Assembly: GCF_005222845.1 (NCBI RefSeq)
Contig: NZ_STFZ01000005.1
Coordinates: forward strand, 186,001-250,000
Source: Rhizobium sp. FY34
GTDB lineage: Bacteria; Pseudomonadota; Alphaproteobacteria; Rhizobiales; Rhizobiaceae
Direction of reading: 5' to 3'
DNA: 64,000 nt
The position numbers and the translations under genes are program-made. The notes beneath the pieces are model-generated. The model was not told where the DNA came from, made no database searches, and worked only from the letters and a program-made list of their open reading frames with translations. Below, piece after piece: positions 1 to 9,119 of the stretch. Each line of letters starts with the position of its first letter. Position 1 is the first letter of the stretch.

Positions 1-1086
1 CTTGCCGCCAAACACATTGAGAAGCGGCGCGCCGCCATCCGGCGTCTCGACCTTCAGCACATAATCGCGCGTGGCTTCCTGGGCCCTCGATGCGCCGTCA
101 TCAAACAGCGGGCGCACAGCGGAATAGCTCCAGACGATATCGCCCAGCGCAATCGGCTCCTTGAAATAGTCGCTGGCCGCATTGCAGAGATAGTCCACCT
201 CTTCCTGGCTGATGCGCACATCCTTCGGATCCTCCTTGAAATCCCGGTCCGTCGTGCCGATCAGCGTGAAATCCCCCTCATAGGGAATGGCAAAGATGAT
301 GCGGTTGTCCGGGTTCTGGAAGAAGTAGGCGCGCGCATGTTCGAATTTCTTGCGCACGATAATGTGGCTGCCCTGTACCAGCCGCACATTCTGGGCATTG
401 TTGCGGCCCATGGCGCCGGCAAGCACCTGATCGACCCAGGGGCCGGCGGCATTGACCACCATGCGTGCCCTGTGCGTCTGCAGACTGCCATCGCGCTCAA
501 GCTTCGTGGTAATGACCCAGTGATCGGCTTCGCGCACCGCGCTCACCACCTTTGAGCGGCTGAGGATGGTGGCGCCGCGGATCTGCGCATCCCGCGCATT
601 CAGCACCACCATGCGCGCATCATCCACCCAGCCGTCGGAATATTCAAACGCCCTGCGAAACTCCGGCTTCAGCGCGCGGCCGGCCTCGTCACGCGTCAGG
701 TTCAGCGTTTTCGTTGCGGGCAAAAGCTTGCGGCCACCCAGATGATCATAGAGGAAAAGGCCGAGCCGCACGAGCCAGGCGGGACGCACGCCGCCCTTCT
801 GGATCGGTAATACGAAGCGCAGTGGCCAGATGACATGCGGCGCCATGGCCCAGAGCACTTCACGCTCCATCAGCGCCTCGCGCACCAGACGGAATTCATA
901 GTGTTCGAGATAGCGCAATCCACCATGAATGAGCTTGGTGGCGCCCGAAGACGTACCAGAGGCAAAGTCATTCATTTCCGCCAGCGCCACCGAATAGCCC
1001 CGCCCCGCCGCATCGCGGGCAATGCCGCAGCCATTGATGCCGCCGCCAATCACAAACAGATCATGGATGGGCTCTTCGGAATTCAT
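1..1086 (-). CDS. glpD: Aerobic glycerol-3-phosphate dehydrogenase, 5' part
   Basis: Flavoprotein that oxidises sn-glycerol 3-phosphate to dihydroxyacetone phosphate at the membrane and feeds electrons to quinone. Only the first 362 codons lie in the window; the family is about 500 aa, so the C-terminal part is beyond the left edge. Near the N-terminus is an FAD-binding GGGINGCG motif (about residues 14-21), followed by GTSSGATKLIHGGLRYLEH, the hallmark of GlpD. The ATG at 1086 gives the usual family N-terminus. In-frame ATG 1119 and GTG 1104 exist upstream but have no better Shine-Dalgarno. It has its own promoter (1134-1163) downstream of the dpp terminator, so it is not part of the peptide operon. 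Confidence 0.93.
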   Translation of the reverse strand, partial: MNSEEPIHDLFVIGGGINGCGIARDAAGRGYSVALAEMNDFASGTSSGATKLIHGGLRYLEHYEFRLVREALMEREVLWAMAPHVIWPLRFVLPIQKGGVRPAWLVRLGLFLYDHLGGRKLLPATKTLNLTRDEAGRALKPEFRRAFEYSDGWVDDARMVVLNARDAQIRGATILSRSKVVSAVREADHWVITTKLERDGSLQTHRARMVVNAAGPWVDQVLAGAMGRNNAQNVRLVQGSHIIVRKKFEHARAYFFQNPDNRIIFAIPYEGDFTLIGTTDRDFKEDPKDVRISQEEVDYLCNAASDYFKEPIALGDIVWSYSAVRPLFDDGASRAQEATRDYVLKVETPDGGAPLLNVFGGK

Positions 1087-1126
1087 GACGGGGGGGACTG
1101 GCACAGCACTTAACTCCATTTCGAAA

Positions 1127-1170
1127 CACAATTCCTATATTGTGAACCTAAAACGAATGTCAAACGAATG
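1127..1170 (-). promoter_or_regulatory. glpD promoter with tandem repeats, possible GlpR (DeoR-type) operator
   Basis: Read on the minus strand, a perfect -35 TTGACA (1163-1158) is followed after 18 nt by TATAGG (1139-1134). Two direct copies of CATTCGTTT (1170-1162 and 1159-1151, an 11-bp period) cover the -35. A perfect inverted repeat CACAAT-N6-ATTGTG (1127-1144) covers the -10. DeoR-family repressors such as GlpR often bind repeats containing TTCG, so GlpR control is a reasonable inference. No glpR lies in this window. Confidence 0.6.
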
Positions 1171-1282
1171 CGACCAGACACGCGTTGCCCATGGCGCGTT
1201 TCTCCGCCGCCGCATGGCAAAGCATGGCGAAGGGTCAATGGATCAACATGTCGGGAGTGTGAAACGTGCCGGCTCTTGGCCC

Positions 1283-1311
1283 AAAAAATAGCCGGGCCGC
1301 ACTGGCGGCCC
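1283..1311 (-). terminator. Rho-independent terminator of the dpp operon
   Basis: On the minus strand GGGCCGC and GCGGCCC form a 7-bp GC stem with a 4-nt loop (1311-1294), followed by TATTTTTT (1290-1283). It lies 33 bp after the last dpp stop codon and before the glpD promoter. Confidence 0.8.
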
Positions 1312-1343
1312 GTATCATTCCACAGCAAGGTAGTGCGCCCGGT

Positions 1344-2201
1344 TCAGGCGCTGGCGCGCTTTTTCGCTACGCGGGCGCGAATGGACTCCACATCGGCGCG
1401 GGGTGTGGCGGCAAACAGTGTGCGTGTATAATCGTGGGAGGGCGCGCTGAACACGGCCTCACGCGTTCCGTATTCCACCGCTTCGCCGTAATACATCACC
1501 ATCACCTCGTCGGCTATGTGCTTCACAACCGAAAGATCATGACTGATGAACACGTAAGTCAGGCCAAACTCCTCCTGCAGGTCAGCGAGAAGGTTCAGCA
1601 CCTGTGCCTGCACCGAAAGATCAAGTGCCGAGACCGGTTCGTCCAGCACCAGAAGTTTCGGGTTCATCATCAGCGCACGGGCAATGGCAATGCGCTGGCG
1701 CTGGCCACCGGAAAACATGTGCGGATAACGGTTATAGTGCTCGGGCGCCAACCCCACCTTGACCAGCATATCGGTGGCGCGCTCGCGCCGTTCGGCGACC
1801 GACATCTTCGTATTGATGGCCAACGGTTCGCCCAATACATCGCCAATCTTCTGGCGTGGGTTGAGCGAGCCATAGGGGTTCTGGAAGACGATCTGCACCT
1901 TGCGGCGCATTTCAGCCGTCAGGTGACCGGGCCTTGTATCGACGATCTTGCCATCGATCAGCAATTCGCCGGCCGTCGGTTCATCGATGAAGGTGAGGAT
2001 ACGGGCAAGGGTAGACTTGCCGCAGCCGCTCTCACCGACGATGGCAAGCGTCTTGCCAGTTTCCAGCTTGAAGGACACGCCCTTCACCGCATGGACAATT
2101 TTTTCCGCTTTGAACAGACCCTGCGGCACGCGGTAATCCTGGCGGATATTGCGAACTTCCAGCATCGGCACGGCAGCCGTCGGATTGGTCATCTCGCTCA
2201 T
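1344..2201 (-). CDS. dppF: Dipeptide ABC transporter ATPase, DppF type
   Basis: One of the two cytoplasmic ATPases that energise the dipeptide importer encoded upstream. Walker A GESGCGKST lies near residue 57, and the Q-loop region reads QIVFQNPYGSLNPRQ. The signature is FSGGQRQR and Walker B is LLVLDEPVSALD. At 285 aa it is shorter than many DppF proteins (about 330 aa), because the C-terminal oligopeptide-ABC cysteine tail is missing. It ends in an Ala/Lys/Arg-rich stretch. Its start overlaps the end of the previous gene by 4 bp (ATGA), which implies translational coupling. It is the last gene of the operon, just before the terminator. Confidence 0.9.
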   Translation of the reverse strand: MSEMTNPTAAVPMLEVRNIRQDYRVPQGLFKAEKIVHAVKGVSFKLETGKTLAIVGESGCGKSTLARILTFIDEPTAGELLIDGKIVDTRPGHLTAEMRRKVQIVFQNPYGSLNPRQKIGDVLGEPLAINTKMSVAERRERATDMLVKVGLAPEHYNRYPHMFSGGQRQRIAIARALMMNPKLLVLDEPVSALDLSVQAQVLNLLADLQEEFGLTYVFISHDLSVVKHIADEVMVMYYGEAVEYGTREAVFSAPSHDYTRTLFAATPRADVESIRARVAKKRASA

Positions 2202-3049
2202 CGCGCCTCTCCTGCAAAATCGGCCGCAGCCATGAAGTCGGAAACCGTGCTCAACCGCTTACCCGTCGCATTTTCCGGCAGTGCCGACATCAGCGCGCGG
2301 GTATAGGCGTTCTTCGGCGCCTCAAACAGGGTCAGCACTTCAGCCTCTTCCATCTTGCGGCCCTTGTATTGCACGATCACGCGGTCGGCGGTTTCCGCCA
2401 CAACGCCCATGTCGTGGGTGATCATGATGAGGCCCATGCCGTGCTCGGTCTGCAGCGTCATTAGAAGATCGAGAATCTGCTTCTGGATCGTCACATCCAG
2501 CGCGGTGGTCGGTTCATCAGCGATCAGCAGTTTCGGATTGCAGGCGATCGCCATGGCGATCATCACGCGCTGGCACTGGCCGCCCGACATCTGGTGCGGG
2601 AAGTGATGGAGCCGTTCCGCAGGATTCGGCAGGCCAACCAGCGTGAACAGTTCGATGGCGCGCGCCCGGCGGTCCTTCTTGCCTAGCCCCATATGAATGC
2701 GCAGCACTTCCTCGATCTGGAAGCCGACGGTGAAACACGGGTTAAGGCTGGCGATCGGCTCCTGGAAGATCATCGCCATGTCCTTGCCGATCAGCTTGCG
2801 CCGTTCGCTATCGGGCAGGTTGCGGATATCGCGCCCGGCAAACAGCATCGTGTCGGCGGTGATCTTGGCGCTCCACGGCAAAAGGCCCATGACGGCGAGC
2901 ATGGACACGGACTTGCCCGAGCCGCTTTCGCCCACAATGGCCAGCACTTCGCCGGCATTGACGGACAGTGACACGCCATCGACCGCCCGGAACCAGCCGG
3001 TGGCAGTTTCAAATTCGACGGTCAGATTTTCAATTTCAAGAAGCGCCAT
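2198..3049 (-). CDS. dppD: Dipeptide ABC transporter ATPase, DppD type
   Basis: Partner ATPase of the dipeptide importer, 283 aa. It shows Walker [10 protein letters not shown] (about residue 39), the Q-loop [14 protein letters not shown], signature MSGGQCQR and Walker [15 protein letters not shown], followed by the H-loop [13 protein letters not shown] about 9 nt before the ATG lies inside the end of the upstream permease gene, consistent with coupled translation. DppD and DppF normally form a heterodimer under DppBC. Confidence 0.9.
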   Translation of the reverse strand: MALLEIENLTVEFETATGWFRAVDGVSLSVNAGEVLAIVGESGSGKSVSMLAVMGLLPWSAKITADTMLFAGRDIRNLPDSERRKLIGKDMAMIFQEPIASLNPCFTVGFQIEEVLRIHMGLGKKDRRARAIELFTLVGLPNPAERLHHFPHQMSGGQCQRVMIAMAIACNPKLLIADEPTTALDVTIQKQILDLLMTLQTEHGMGLIMITHDMGVVAETADRVIVQYKGRKMEEAEVLTLFEAPKNAYTRALMSALPENATGKRLSTVSDFMAAADFAGEAR

Positions 3050-3052
3050 GGA

Positions 3053-3961
3053 TCAGGACCTCTTCATCTTGGGATCGAGCGCATCACGCAGGCCGTCACC
3101 CATCAGGTTGATGGCGAGCACCGTGATGAGAATGGCAAGACCGGGAAAGGTCACCACCCACCAGGCGCGCAGGATGAACTCGCGGGCTTCAGCCAGCATC
3201 GTGCCCCATTCGGGTGCAGGCGGCTGGGCGCCCATGCCGAGAAAGCCGAGTGCGGCGGCATCGAGAATCGCATTCGAAAAGGACAGTGTTGCCTGGACGA
3301 TCAGCGGCGCCGTGCAGTTCGGCAGGATGGTGCGAAACATCAGGCGGAAGGAGCCGGCCCCGGAAATGCGCGCAGCCGTTACATAGTCGCGGGTCTTTTC
3401 CGTCATCACGGCGGCACGCGTCAGGCGCACGAAATGCGGCTGTAGCGTCAGCGCAATGGCAATCATGCCATTCGTCAGGCTAGGTCCCATGATGGCCACC
3501 AGCACGAGCGCCAGAAGCAGCGAGGGAAAGGCCAGGATGATATCCATCAGCCGCATGATGACTGTATCGACCCAGCCGCGATAATAGCCTGCGATGAGGC
3601 CAACCAGAATGCCGCCGGTCAGCGACAGTGTGGTGACGAACAGGCCGATGAACAGCGAATATTGCGCGCCATAAATGAGGCGCGACAGCATATCGCGACC
3701 CACGGGATCGGTACCGAGGAGGAAGCTCATGCGTCCGCCGTCCATCCAGGCCGGCGGCACAAGCACGGCGTCACGATATTGTTCGAAGGGCGAATGCGGT
3801 GCAATCAGCGGCGCAAAGACCGCGACGATGACGAGTGCCACGAAGACCCAGAGGCCGATGACGGCGCCGCGGTTTTCGGAAAAGTAGAACCAGAATTCTG
3901 ACAGCATCTGGCGGCGCAGCGCCGCGCTGGAAACCGGCTGGACTTTAACAGTGTCTGCCAT
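3053..3961 (-). CDS. dppC: Dipeptide ABC transporter permease, DppC type
   Basis: Inner-membrane permease of the peptide importer, 302 aa, the usual length. An N-terminal cytoplasmic tail of about 30 residues precedes the first membrane span (near residues 33-53). The LLGTDPVGRDMLSRLIYGAQYSL segment typical of DppC/OppC follows. The EAA loop that docks to the ATPase (AARISGAGSFRLMFRTILPN) is clear near residue 200. AAGGAG sits 8 nt before the ATG. It lies 15 bp after dppB. Confidence 0.91.
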   Translation of the reverse strand: MADTVKVQPVSSAALRRQMLSEFWFYFSENRGAVIGLWVFVALVIVAVFAPLIAPHSPFEQYRDAVLVPPAWMDGGRMSFLLGTDPVGRDMLSRLIYGAQYSLFIGLFVTTLSLTGGILVGLIAGYYRGWVDTVIMRLMDIILAFPSLLLALVLVAIMGPSLTNGMIAIALTLQPHFVRLTRAAVMTEKTRDYVTAARISGAGSFRLMFRTILPNCTAPLIVQATLSFSNAILDAAALGFLGMGAQPPAPEWGTMLAEAREFILRAWWVVTFPGLAILITVLAINLMGDGLRDALDPKMKRS

Positions 3962-3976
3962 GGGATTTTCTCCTTC

Positions 3977-4981
3977 TTAGTGGCGAATGCGCGGATTGAT
4001 CAGCCCATAGAGCAGATCGACAATCAGGTTCACCACCATGATGATGCCGGCAATCAGCAGCAGGCCACCCTGGATGACCGGGTAGTCGCGGCGAAACACA
4101 CTATCGACCATCCACTTGCCGATACCCGGCCAGGAGAAGATGGATTCTGTGAGGATTGCGCCGGCCAGCATCACGCCGATCTGCAGGCCGATCGTGGTGA
4201 TAACCGGGATCATGGCATTGCGCAGCGCATGCAGGCTGACGACCCGAAACGGTGACAGGCCCTTGGCGCGGGCGGTACGGATGTAATCTTCCGACAGCAC
4301 TTCCAACATGGCAGAGCGCGTCTGGCGGGCAATGACCGCCAGCGGAATGGTGGCCAGCACGATCGAAGGCAGGATCAAATGGCTGACCGCCGAGGAAAAA
4401 GCGCCCTTCTGGCCGGAGATCAGCGAATCGATCAGCATGAAGCCGGTGACGGGCTTGAAGAAATACATCAGCGAAATGCGGCCAGAGACCGGCGTCCATT
4501 GCAGGATGCCGGAAAACAGGATGATCAGCAGCAGGCCCCACCAGAAGATTGGCATGGAATAGCCGACAAGCGCGATACCCATCATCGACTGGTCAAGCGC
4601 CGAACCGCGCTTGATGGCGGCAATAATGCCGGCGGGAATGCCAAGCGCCACCGCAATCAAGATGGCGCAGAAGGACAGCTCCACCGTCGCTGGAAACAGC
4701 GCCATGAACTGCTTGAGAATGGGGGTCTTCGATACAATCGAGGAGCCGAAATCACCGGTCAGCACGCCGCCGAGATAATCGAAATACTGGATGACCAGCG
4801 GTCGGTCGAGACCAAGCTGGGCGCTGATCATCGCATGGCGCTCAGGCGACATGACGCGCTCGCCCGACAGCAGCGCGACCGGATCACCCGGCAGAAGCCG
4901 AATGAAGGCAAAGGCGATGATGGAAACCCCGATAAAAGTCGGGATCAGCACGGCGATACGCCGCAACAAAAAGCCAAACAT
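3977..4981 (-). CDS. dppB: Dipeptide ABC transporter permease, DppB type
   Basis: Second permease of the dipeptide importer, 334 aa, beginning MFGFLLRRIAVLIPTF as in DppB proteins. It carries GERVMSPERHAMISAQLGLD after the first span, and an EAA loop (ARAKGLSPFRVVSLHALRN) near residue 245. The frame stays open to 5125, but the extra 48 residues are Cys/Arg/Pro-rich and run through an intercistronic hairpin, so I set the start at ATG 4981. The 163-bp gap to dppA is unusually long for this operon and holds that hairpin. Confidence 0.92.
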   Translation of the reverse strand: MFGFLLRRIAVLIPTFIGVSIIAFAFIRLLPGDPVALLSGERVMSPERHAMISAQLGLDRPLVIQYFDYLGGVLTGDFGSSIVSKTPILKQFMALFPATVELSFCAILIAVALGIPAGIIAAIKRGSALDQSMMGIALVGYSMPIFWWGLLLIILFSGILQWTPVSGRISLMYFFKPVTGFMLIDSLISGQKGAFSSAVSHLILPSIVLATIPLAVIARQTRSAMLEVLSEDYIRTARAKGLSPFRVVSLHALRNAMIPVITTIGLQIGVMLAGAILTESIFSWPGIGKWMVDSVFRRDYPVIQGGLLLIAGIIMVVNLIVDLLYGLINPRIRH

Positions 4982-5095
4982 GGATGGACCTGCTTTTGTT
5001 TTTGAAAAGGTATGGCTGCTGGACAGCAGCCTGGCCGTCGGACATGCACACCGGTGACCGGGCCGGATTTGAACCGGGCCAACCTTCAGGAAAAG

Positions 5096-5118
5096 CCGCG
5101 GGATGAAACATCCCGCGG
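5096..5118 (-). terminator. Intercistronic hairpin between dppA and dppB
   Basis: A perfect 10-bp stem, CCGCGGGATG paired with CATCCCGCGG around a 3-nt loop, 26 bp after the dppA stop. On the minus strand it is followed by CTTTTCC, a weak T-run. It probably acts as a partial terminator or as a 3'-end stabiliser that raises dppA mRNA over dppBCDF. Confidence 0.7.
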
Positions 5119-5144
5119 CCAGCACTCATTATGGCCTAACCGGA

Positions 5145-6740
5145 TTACTCGGCAATATCGACGTTTTCGAAGGTGAAATCACCAAGCGGGCTCTGGACGA
5201 AGCCGGTGACTTCCTTGCGCATCGGAACGACGGACAGCGAATGGTCGAGCGTTGCCCAGGGAGCCTCGCGCTTGAAGATGACCTGCGCCTGTTCGTAAAG
5301 CTTGGTGCGTTCGGCCTGGTCGGATGTGACCTTGGCCTTCTTCACCAGCGCGTCGAATTCCGGATTGCACCACTGCGCGCGGTTGTTGCCGCCGACTGCT
5401 TCGCAGCCGAGCAGGGTGTCGAGGAAGTTGTCCGGATCGCCATTGTCGCCGGTCCAGCCGAGCATGGCTGCGCCATCGCGGTCCTTGGCCTTCGAACGCT
5501 GCAGATATTCGGCCCATTCATAGGATACGATCTCGACCTTGACGCCGATCTTGGCAAAGTCGTCCTGCATGATTTCGGCCGCACGGCGGGCGTTCAGCAT
5601 ATAGGGACGCGATACGGGCATGGCCCAGATCTTCATCGACAGGTCCTTGACGCCGGCATCAGCCAGCATCTTCTTGGCCGCGTCGAGATCGTAGGCGTCG
5701 TCCTTGATGTCCTTGTTATAGGACCACATGGTCGGCGGGATCGGGTTCGTTGCAGGCGTTGCCATGCCCTGGAACACGGCTTCGACGATCGCCTTCTTGT
5801 TGATTGCCTTGTTCAGTGCCTTGCGCACTTCCGGCTTATCGAAGGGAGCCTGCGTCGTGTTGTAGGCGAGATAGGCAACGTTGAGGCCTTCCTGCTCCAT
5901 GACCTGAAGGTTCTTGTCAGCCTTCATGGACTGCACGTCGGCAGCATTCGGATAGGGCATCAGGTGGCATTCGCCGGCCTTCAGCTTCTGGTAGCGAACG
6001 GCAGCATCTGTGGTGATGGCGAAGACTAGATCGTCGATCTTCGGCGCGCCACCCCAGTAATCGGCATTCTTGGCATAGCGGATAACGGCGTCCTGCTGGT
6101 AGCCGACGAAGGAGAACGGACCCGTGCCAACCGGCATCTGGTTCAACTGCTCCATTTTACCATCAGCCTGCAGCTTGTCGGCATATTCCTTCGACATGAT
6201 CGAAGCAAACGGCATGGCAAGATTGGCAAGGAAAGGCGCTTCCGGACGGTTGAGCGTGAACTTGACTGTCAGGTCGTCGACCTTCTCGACCGACTTGATC
6301 AATTCCGGAAAGCCCATGCCGGCGGCATATTCCCAGGACGTGCCAGGCACATACTGGTTCCAAGGATTGGCCTTGTTGATCTGGCGGTCGATGGAGAAGA
6401 CAACGTCATCGGCGGTCAGCGTGCGGGTCGGCGTGAAGAATTCGGTGGTGTGGAACTTGACGCCCGAACGCAGCTTGAACGTATATTCCTTGCCATCGGC
6501 CGATACGGTCCAGCTTTCGGCGAGACCGGCGGCCGGCTTTGTTGTGCCCGGTTCGAATTCGAGCAGGCGGCTATACACCGGATGTGCAGAGGCATCAAAT
6601 GTGCTGCCGCCTGTGTAGAGGCCAGGATCGAAGCCTTCCGGCGAAGCTTCAGAGCAGTAGACAAAGGTCTTGGCGCTCGCAGCGGTCGAAAGGAAGGAGG
6701 CGGCCAGCAGGGCTGCCGTGAAACCAAGTTTAAATTTCAT
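5145..6740 (-). CDS. dppA: Periplasmic dipeptide-binding protein
   Basis: High-affinity periplasmic receptor that delivers dipeptides to DppBCDF. It is a 531-aa solute-binding protein of family 5. A Sec signal peptide ends at ASA (about residue 23), and the mature protein starts KTFVYCSEASPEGFDPGLYT, which matches the DppA family closely. The segment GLAESWTVSADGKEYTFKLR is also characteristic. The Shine-Dalgarno GGGAGA (6751-6746) is 5 nt from the ATG. First gene of the dpp operon. In some bacteria DppA also carries haem or 5-aminolevulinate; nothing in the sequence settles that here. Confidence 0.93.
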   Translation of the reverse strand: MKFKLGFTAALLAASFLSTAASAKTFVYCSEASPEGFDPGLYTGGSTFDASAHPVYSRLLEFEPGTTKPAAGLAESWTVSADGKEYTFKLRSGVKFHTTEFFTPTRTLTADDVVFSIDRQINKANPWNQYVPGTSWEYAAGMGFPELIKSVEKVDDLTVKFTLNRPEAPFLANLAMPFASIMSKEYADKLQADGKMEQLNQMPVGTGPFSFVGYQQDAVIRYAKNADYWGGAPKIDDLVFAITTDAAVRYQKLKAGECHLMPYPNAADVQSMKADKNLQVMEQEGLNVAYLAYNTTQAPFDKPEVRKALNKAINKKAIVEAVFQGMATPATNPIPPTMWSYNKDIKDDAYDLDAAKKMLADAGVKDLSMKIWAMPVSRPYMLNARRAAEIMQDDFAKIGVKVEIVSYEWAEYLQRSKAKDRDGAAMLGWTGDNGDPDNFLDTLLGCEAVGGNNRAQWCNPEFDALVKKAKVTSDQAERTKLYEQAQVIFKREAPWATLDHSLSVVPMRKEVTGFVQSPLGDFTFENVDIAE

Positions 6741-7181
6741 TATAGTCTCCCATCGGCAAGGCTGCGGATCAGCCGCAGATGCCGTTTATCGGATTGAGAT
6801 TGCTCCGGAGCGTCGCATTCTTGTTCTTCTTGGCGCGCCGCAGCTCACCGTTTGGCCAATTCAGTCCTCTTGCCGGATGTCGCCAGGAGGTGTTCTCCCG
6901 CGGCTCGTTGGACAAGACGACATAATCTCATATCCATTAGGCGCGCCTTGTAAAGACGGCTTCTGCCAACTGACTGACACAATCAGCATTATTTTTTGGC
7001 GGCCTTTCGGAGTGCAAAGAATATGAGCGCCAGAAGAAACAATGTTTCGTCAATTTTACGCCACAGCAAAAATTATCCCCACAAATCAAAGTTTATGAGC
7101 GTGGTTTTTCACAACCACGCCAAAACGCGAAACGGGCCAGCGACATGCCGACCCGTTCTCATTACGCCCCGATACCTGTGA
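6741..7181. other. 441-bp intergenic region: galactoside operon end and dppA leader
   Basis: No credible gene is present. Near the galactoside operon end are two inverted repeats: AACGGG/CCCGTT (7131-7157) and an 8-bp perfect stem GCGTGGTT/AACCACGC (7099-7120). Either could end the upstream transcript, although neither has a strong T-run. GAAAC-AAT-GTTTC lies at 7036-7048. Nearer dppA, a weak sigma70-like pair on the minus strand is TTTACA (6954-6949), 16 nt, TATGAG (6932-6927). It would give a leader of about 180 nt. A small CTGCGG/CCGCAG hairpin (6762-6778) sits 22 nt before the dppA start codon. Confidence 0.45.
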
Positions 7182-9119
7182 TCAGCAGGCATTTTTCCAG
7201 ATTGCAACCGCCTGCGGCTTTAGCACCGCTTCGCCTAGAACGGGCACCGCACCTTCCGGCAACGGCCAATCTTGAATGCCATAGTTGAAGGCGAAGGTGA
7301 GGCTGCCGCGACGGCGTATACGGATGAAATCCGGGACCGGCAGCGTATCAAGTCCGGCCTTTTCCGCGGCAAGCGTCATGACGCTTTCCAACAGCGTCTG
7401 ATCGGGCCAGCAGGCGAGATAGAGTGTATTGCCCTTTTCCGTCAGCGCCGCATCACCGTTTTCAAACCGGGCAAGTACCGTGGCTGACGCTTCCAGCGTT
7501 TCGCGCCACCGACTGCCAGCCCCGGCAACCTTACCGGAAACCGTATCCGACAGGCCGGGCCTCAAGGTCGAGACCTGAATGACGCGGTTGCCCGTCGCGT
7601 CTGCGAGCGGACCAGGGGCCAGGTTTTCCGGGATGACGAAATTGCGATCCCGCGAGCCGCTTCGTGCGCCGATCAGCACGGTGCCCGAAGCATTTTCCAG
7701 CGCAGAGCGGGCGGCCTCATCCACTTCCGTCATGCAGGGCACAACGACTAGCGCATAGCCTTCCAGCGAAGCGCCGGGACGCACGAAATCGACGTTGAGC
7801 CCCAGACGGCGCAGCCCCTCATACCAGCGGAAGCAGAGTTCCTCATAGCGGAAATCACGGCCCTGCGGCTGGATCGCCGTCATCCAGTGGCTCTGGTAAT
7901 CGAAGACAAGCGCAACAGAGGACTGCTGCGTGTCCGGCAAGCCACCCAGCACGGCAAGTTCCTGCGCCACCTGCCGCGCCTCAAGTCCGCCCGGCGAAAG
8001 CTCATCAAGCCCTGCCATGTTGAGACCGGCATGCATCTGCTCCTGCGCAAACGTCGCCTGCCGCCAGCGGAAATAACTCACCACCTCGGCGCCATGGGCC
8101 AGCGCTTCGAAGGTCCAGAGCCGCACCATGCCAGGCTTCGGCACCGGGTTCCACGGCGCCCAGTTGACCGGCCCCGGCTGCTGTTCCATTACCCAGAAAC
8201 GGCCCTTGCCGACGGCGCGGTAAAGATCGTGGTGATAGGGCGCGATATCCGGATGCGATGTCTGCGCCCAGCGATTGCGCTCTTCCTCTGAGAAGGGAAA
8301 CTTCTCGACAAAGCCGATCGGATAACTATCCCAGGAGGCCAGATCGAGATTATCACCCACCTTGAAATGATCGAAATCCGAGATGAAGCCCATGAAGTTA
8401 TGAGTGACCCAACGCTCAGGCGAATGCTTGCGGATGATATCGCACTGCATTTTGTCATAGGCCGCCACCTGCTCGGAATGGAAGCGCCAGAAATCCAGCC
8501 GCGTTGCCGGATTGGCTTCCGTCACCGTCAGGTTCGGCAGCGTCACCTCGTCAAAGCTGTTCACCTCCATCGACCAGAAGACGCTGCCCCAGGCCTCGTT
8601 CAACTGATCGGTGGACTGGTAGCGCAGGCGCAGCCAGCGTTTGAAGCTCTTCAGATCCTCCGGCCCCCAGGACACGGTGGTATCGTGACAACCGTATTCA
8701 TTGTCCGTCTGCCAGCCGACAAGCCCCGGATGATGGCCGTAGCGCTTGGCGATGATCTCGACAATGCGCGCGCTTTCACGCCACCAGGTCTCGGATGAAA
8801 ACGTGTAGTGACGACGCGAACCAAAACCGCGCGGACGACCCTGCACATCATAAGGGATGATATCCGGGCACTCATCCACCAGCCATTTCGGCGGCGTGGC
8901 AGTCGGCGTGCCCAGCACGATCTTCAACCCGGCATTCGCCAAAATATCCATGGCCCGGTCCAGCCAGGAAAAATCAAAGCTATCCCGGCGCGGCTCCAGC
9001 CGCGACCAGGCAAATTCTCCGATCCGCACGAAGGATATGCCGAGCTCGCGCATACGCCGCGCATCGGTTTCCCACCGGCTTTCGTCCCAGTGTTCCGGAT
9101 AGTAGCATACGCCCAACAT
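7182..9119 (-). CDS. Beta-galactosidase, glycoside hydrolase family 42
   Basis: Hydrolyses terminal beta-D-galactose from lactose-like sugars or plant galacto-oligosaccharides in the cytoplasm. At 645 aa it has the GH42 size. The N-terminus, LGVCYYPEHW...IRIGEFAWSRLEP-like, opens a TIM barrel. The acid/base Glu is E141 in WQTDNEYG and the nucleophile Glu is E312 in VMEQQPGPVNW. A trimerisation domain and small C-terminal beta domain follow. There is no signal peptide. Its ATG shares one base with the stop of the ATPase gene (TAATG), so the two are coupled. As the last gene of the galactoside operon it pairs with the GH36 enzyme upstream, so one importer serves both alpha- and beta-galactosides. 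Confidence 0.93.
   Translation of the reverse strand: MLGVCYYPEHWDESRWETDARRMRELGISFVRIGEFAWSRLEPRRDSFDFSWLDRAMDILANAGLKIVLGTPTATPPKWLVDECPDIIPYDVQGRPRGFGSRRHYTFSSETWWRESARIVEIIAKRYGHHPGLVGWQTDNEYGCHDTTVSWGPEDLKSFKRWLRLRYQSTDQLNEAWGSVFWSMEVNSFDEVTLPNLTVTEANPATRLDFWRFHSEQVAAYDKMQCDIIRKHSPERWVTHNFMGFISDFDHFKVGDNLDLASWDSYPIGFVEKFPFSEEERNRWAQTSHPDIAPYHHDLYRAVGKGRFWVMEQQPGPVNWAPWNPVPKPGMVRLWTFEALAHGAEVVSYFRWRQATFAQEQMHAGLNMAGLDELSPGGLEARQVAQELAVLGGLPDTQQSSVALVFDYQSHWMTAIQPQGRDFRYEELCFRWYEGLRRLGLNVDFVRPGASLEGYALVVVPCMTEVDEAARSALENASGTVLIGARSGSRDRNFVIPENLAPGPLADATGNRVIQVSTLRPGLSDTVSGKVAGAGSRWRETLEASATVLARFENGDAALTEKGNTLYLACWPDQTLLESVMTLAAEKAGLDTLPVPDFIRIRRRGSLTFAFNYGIQDWPLPEGAVPVLGEAVLKPQAVAIWKNAC

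Noticed and set aside
5040..5095. tRNA T-arm-like string (GGTTCAAATCC) between dppA and dppB on the minus strand
   Set aside because: Only four stem pairs and no acceptor stem, D-arm or anticodon arm upstream; not a tRNA.
5103..6029. Long open frame antisense to dppA
   Set aside because: GC-rich third-position shadow; no Shine-Dalgarno, no recognisable domain.
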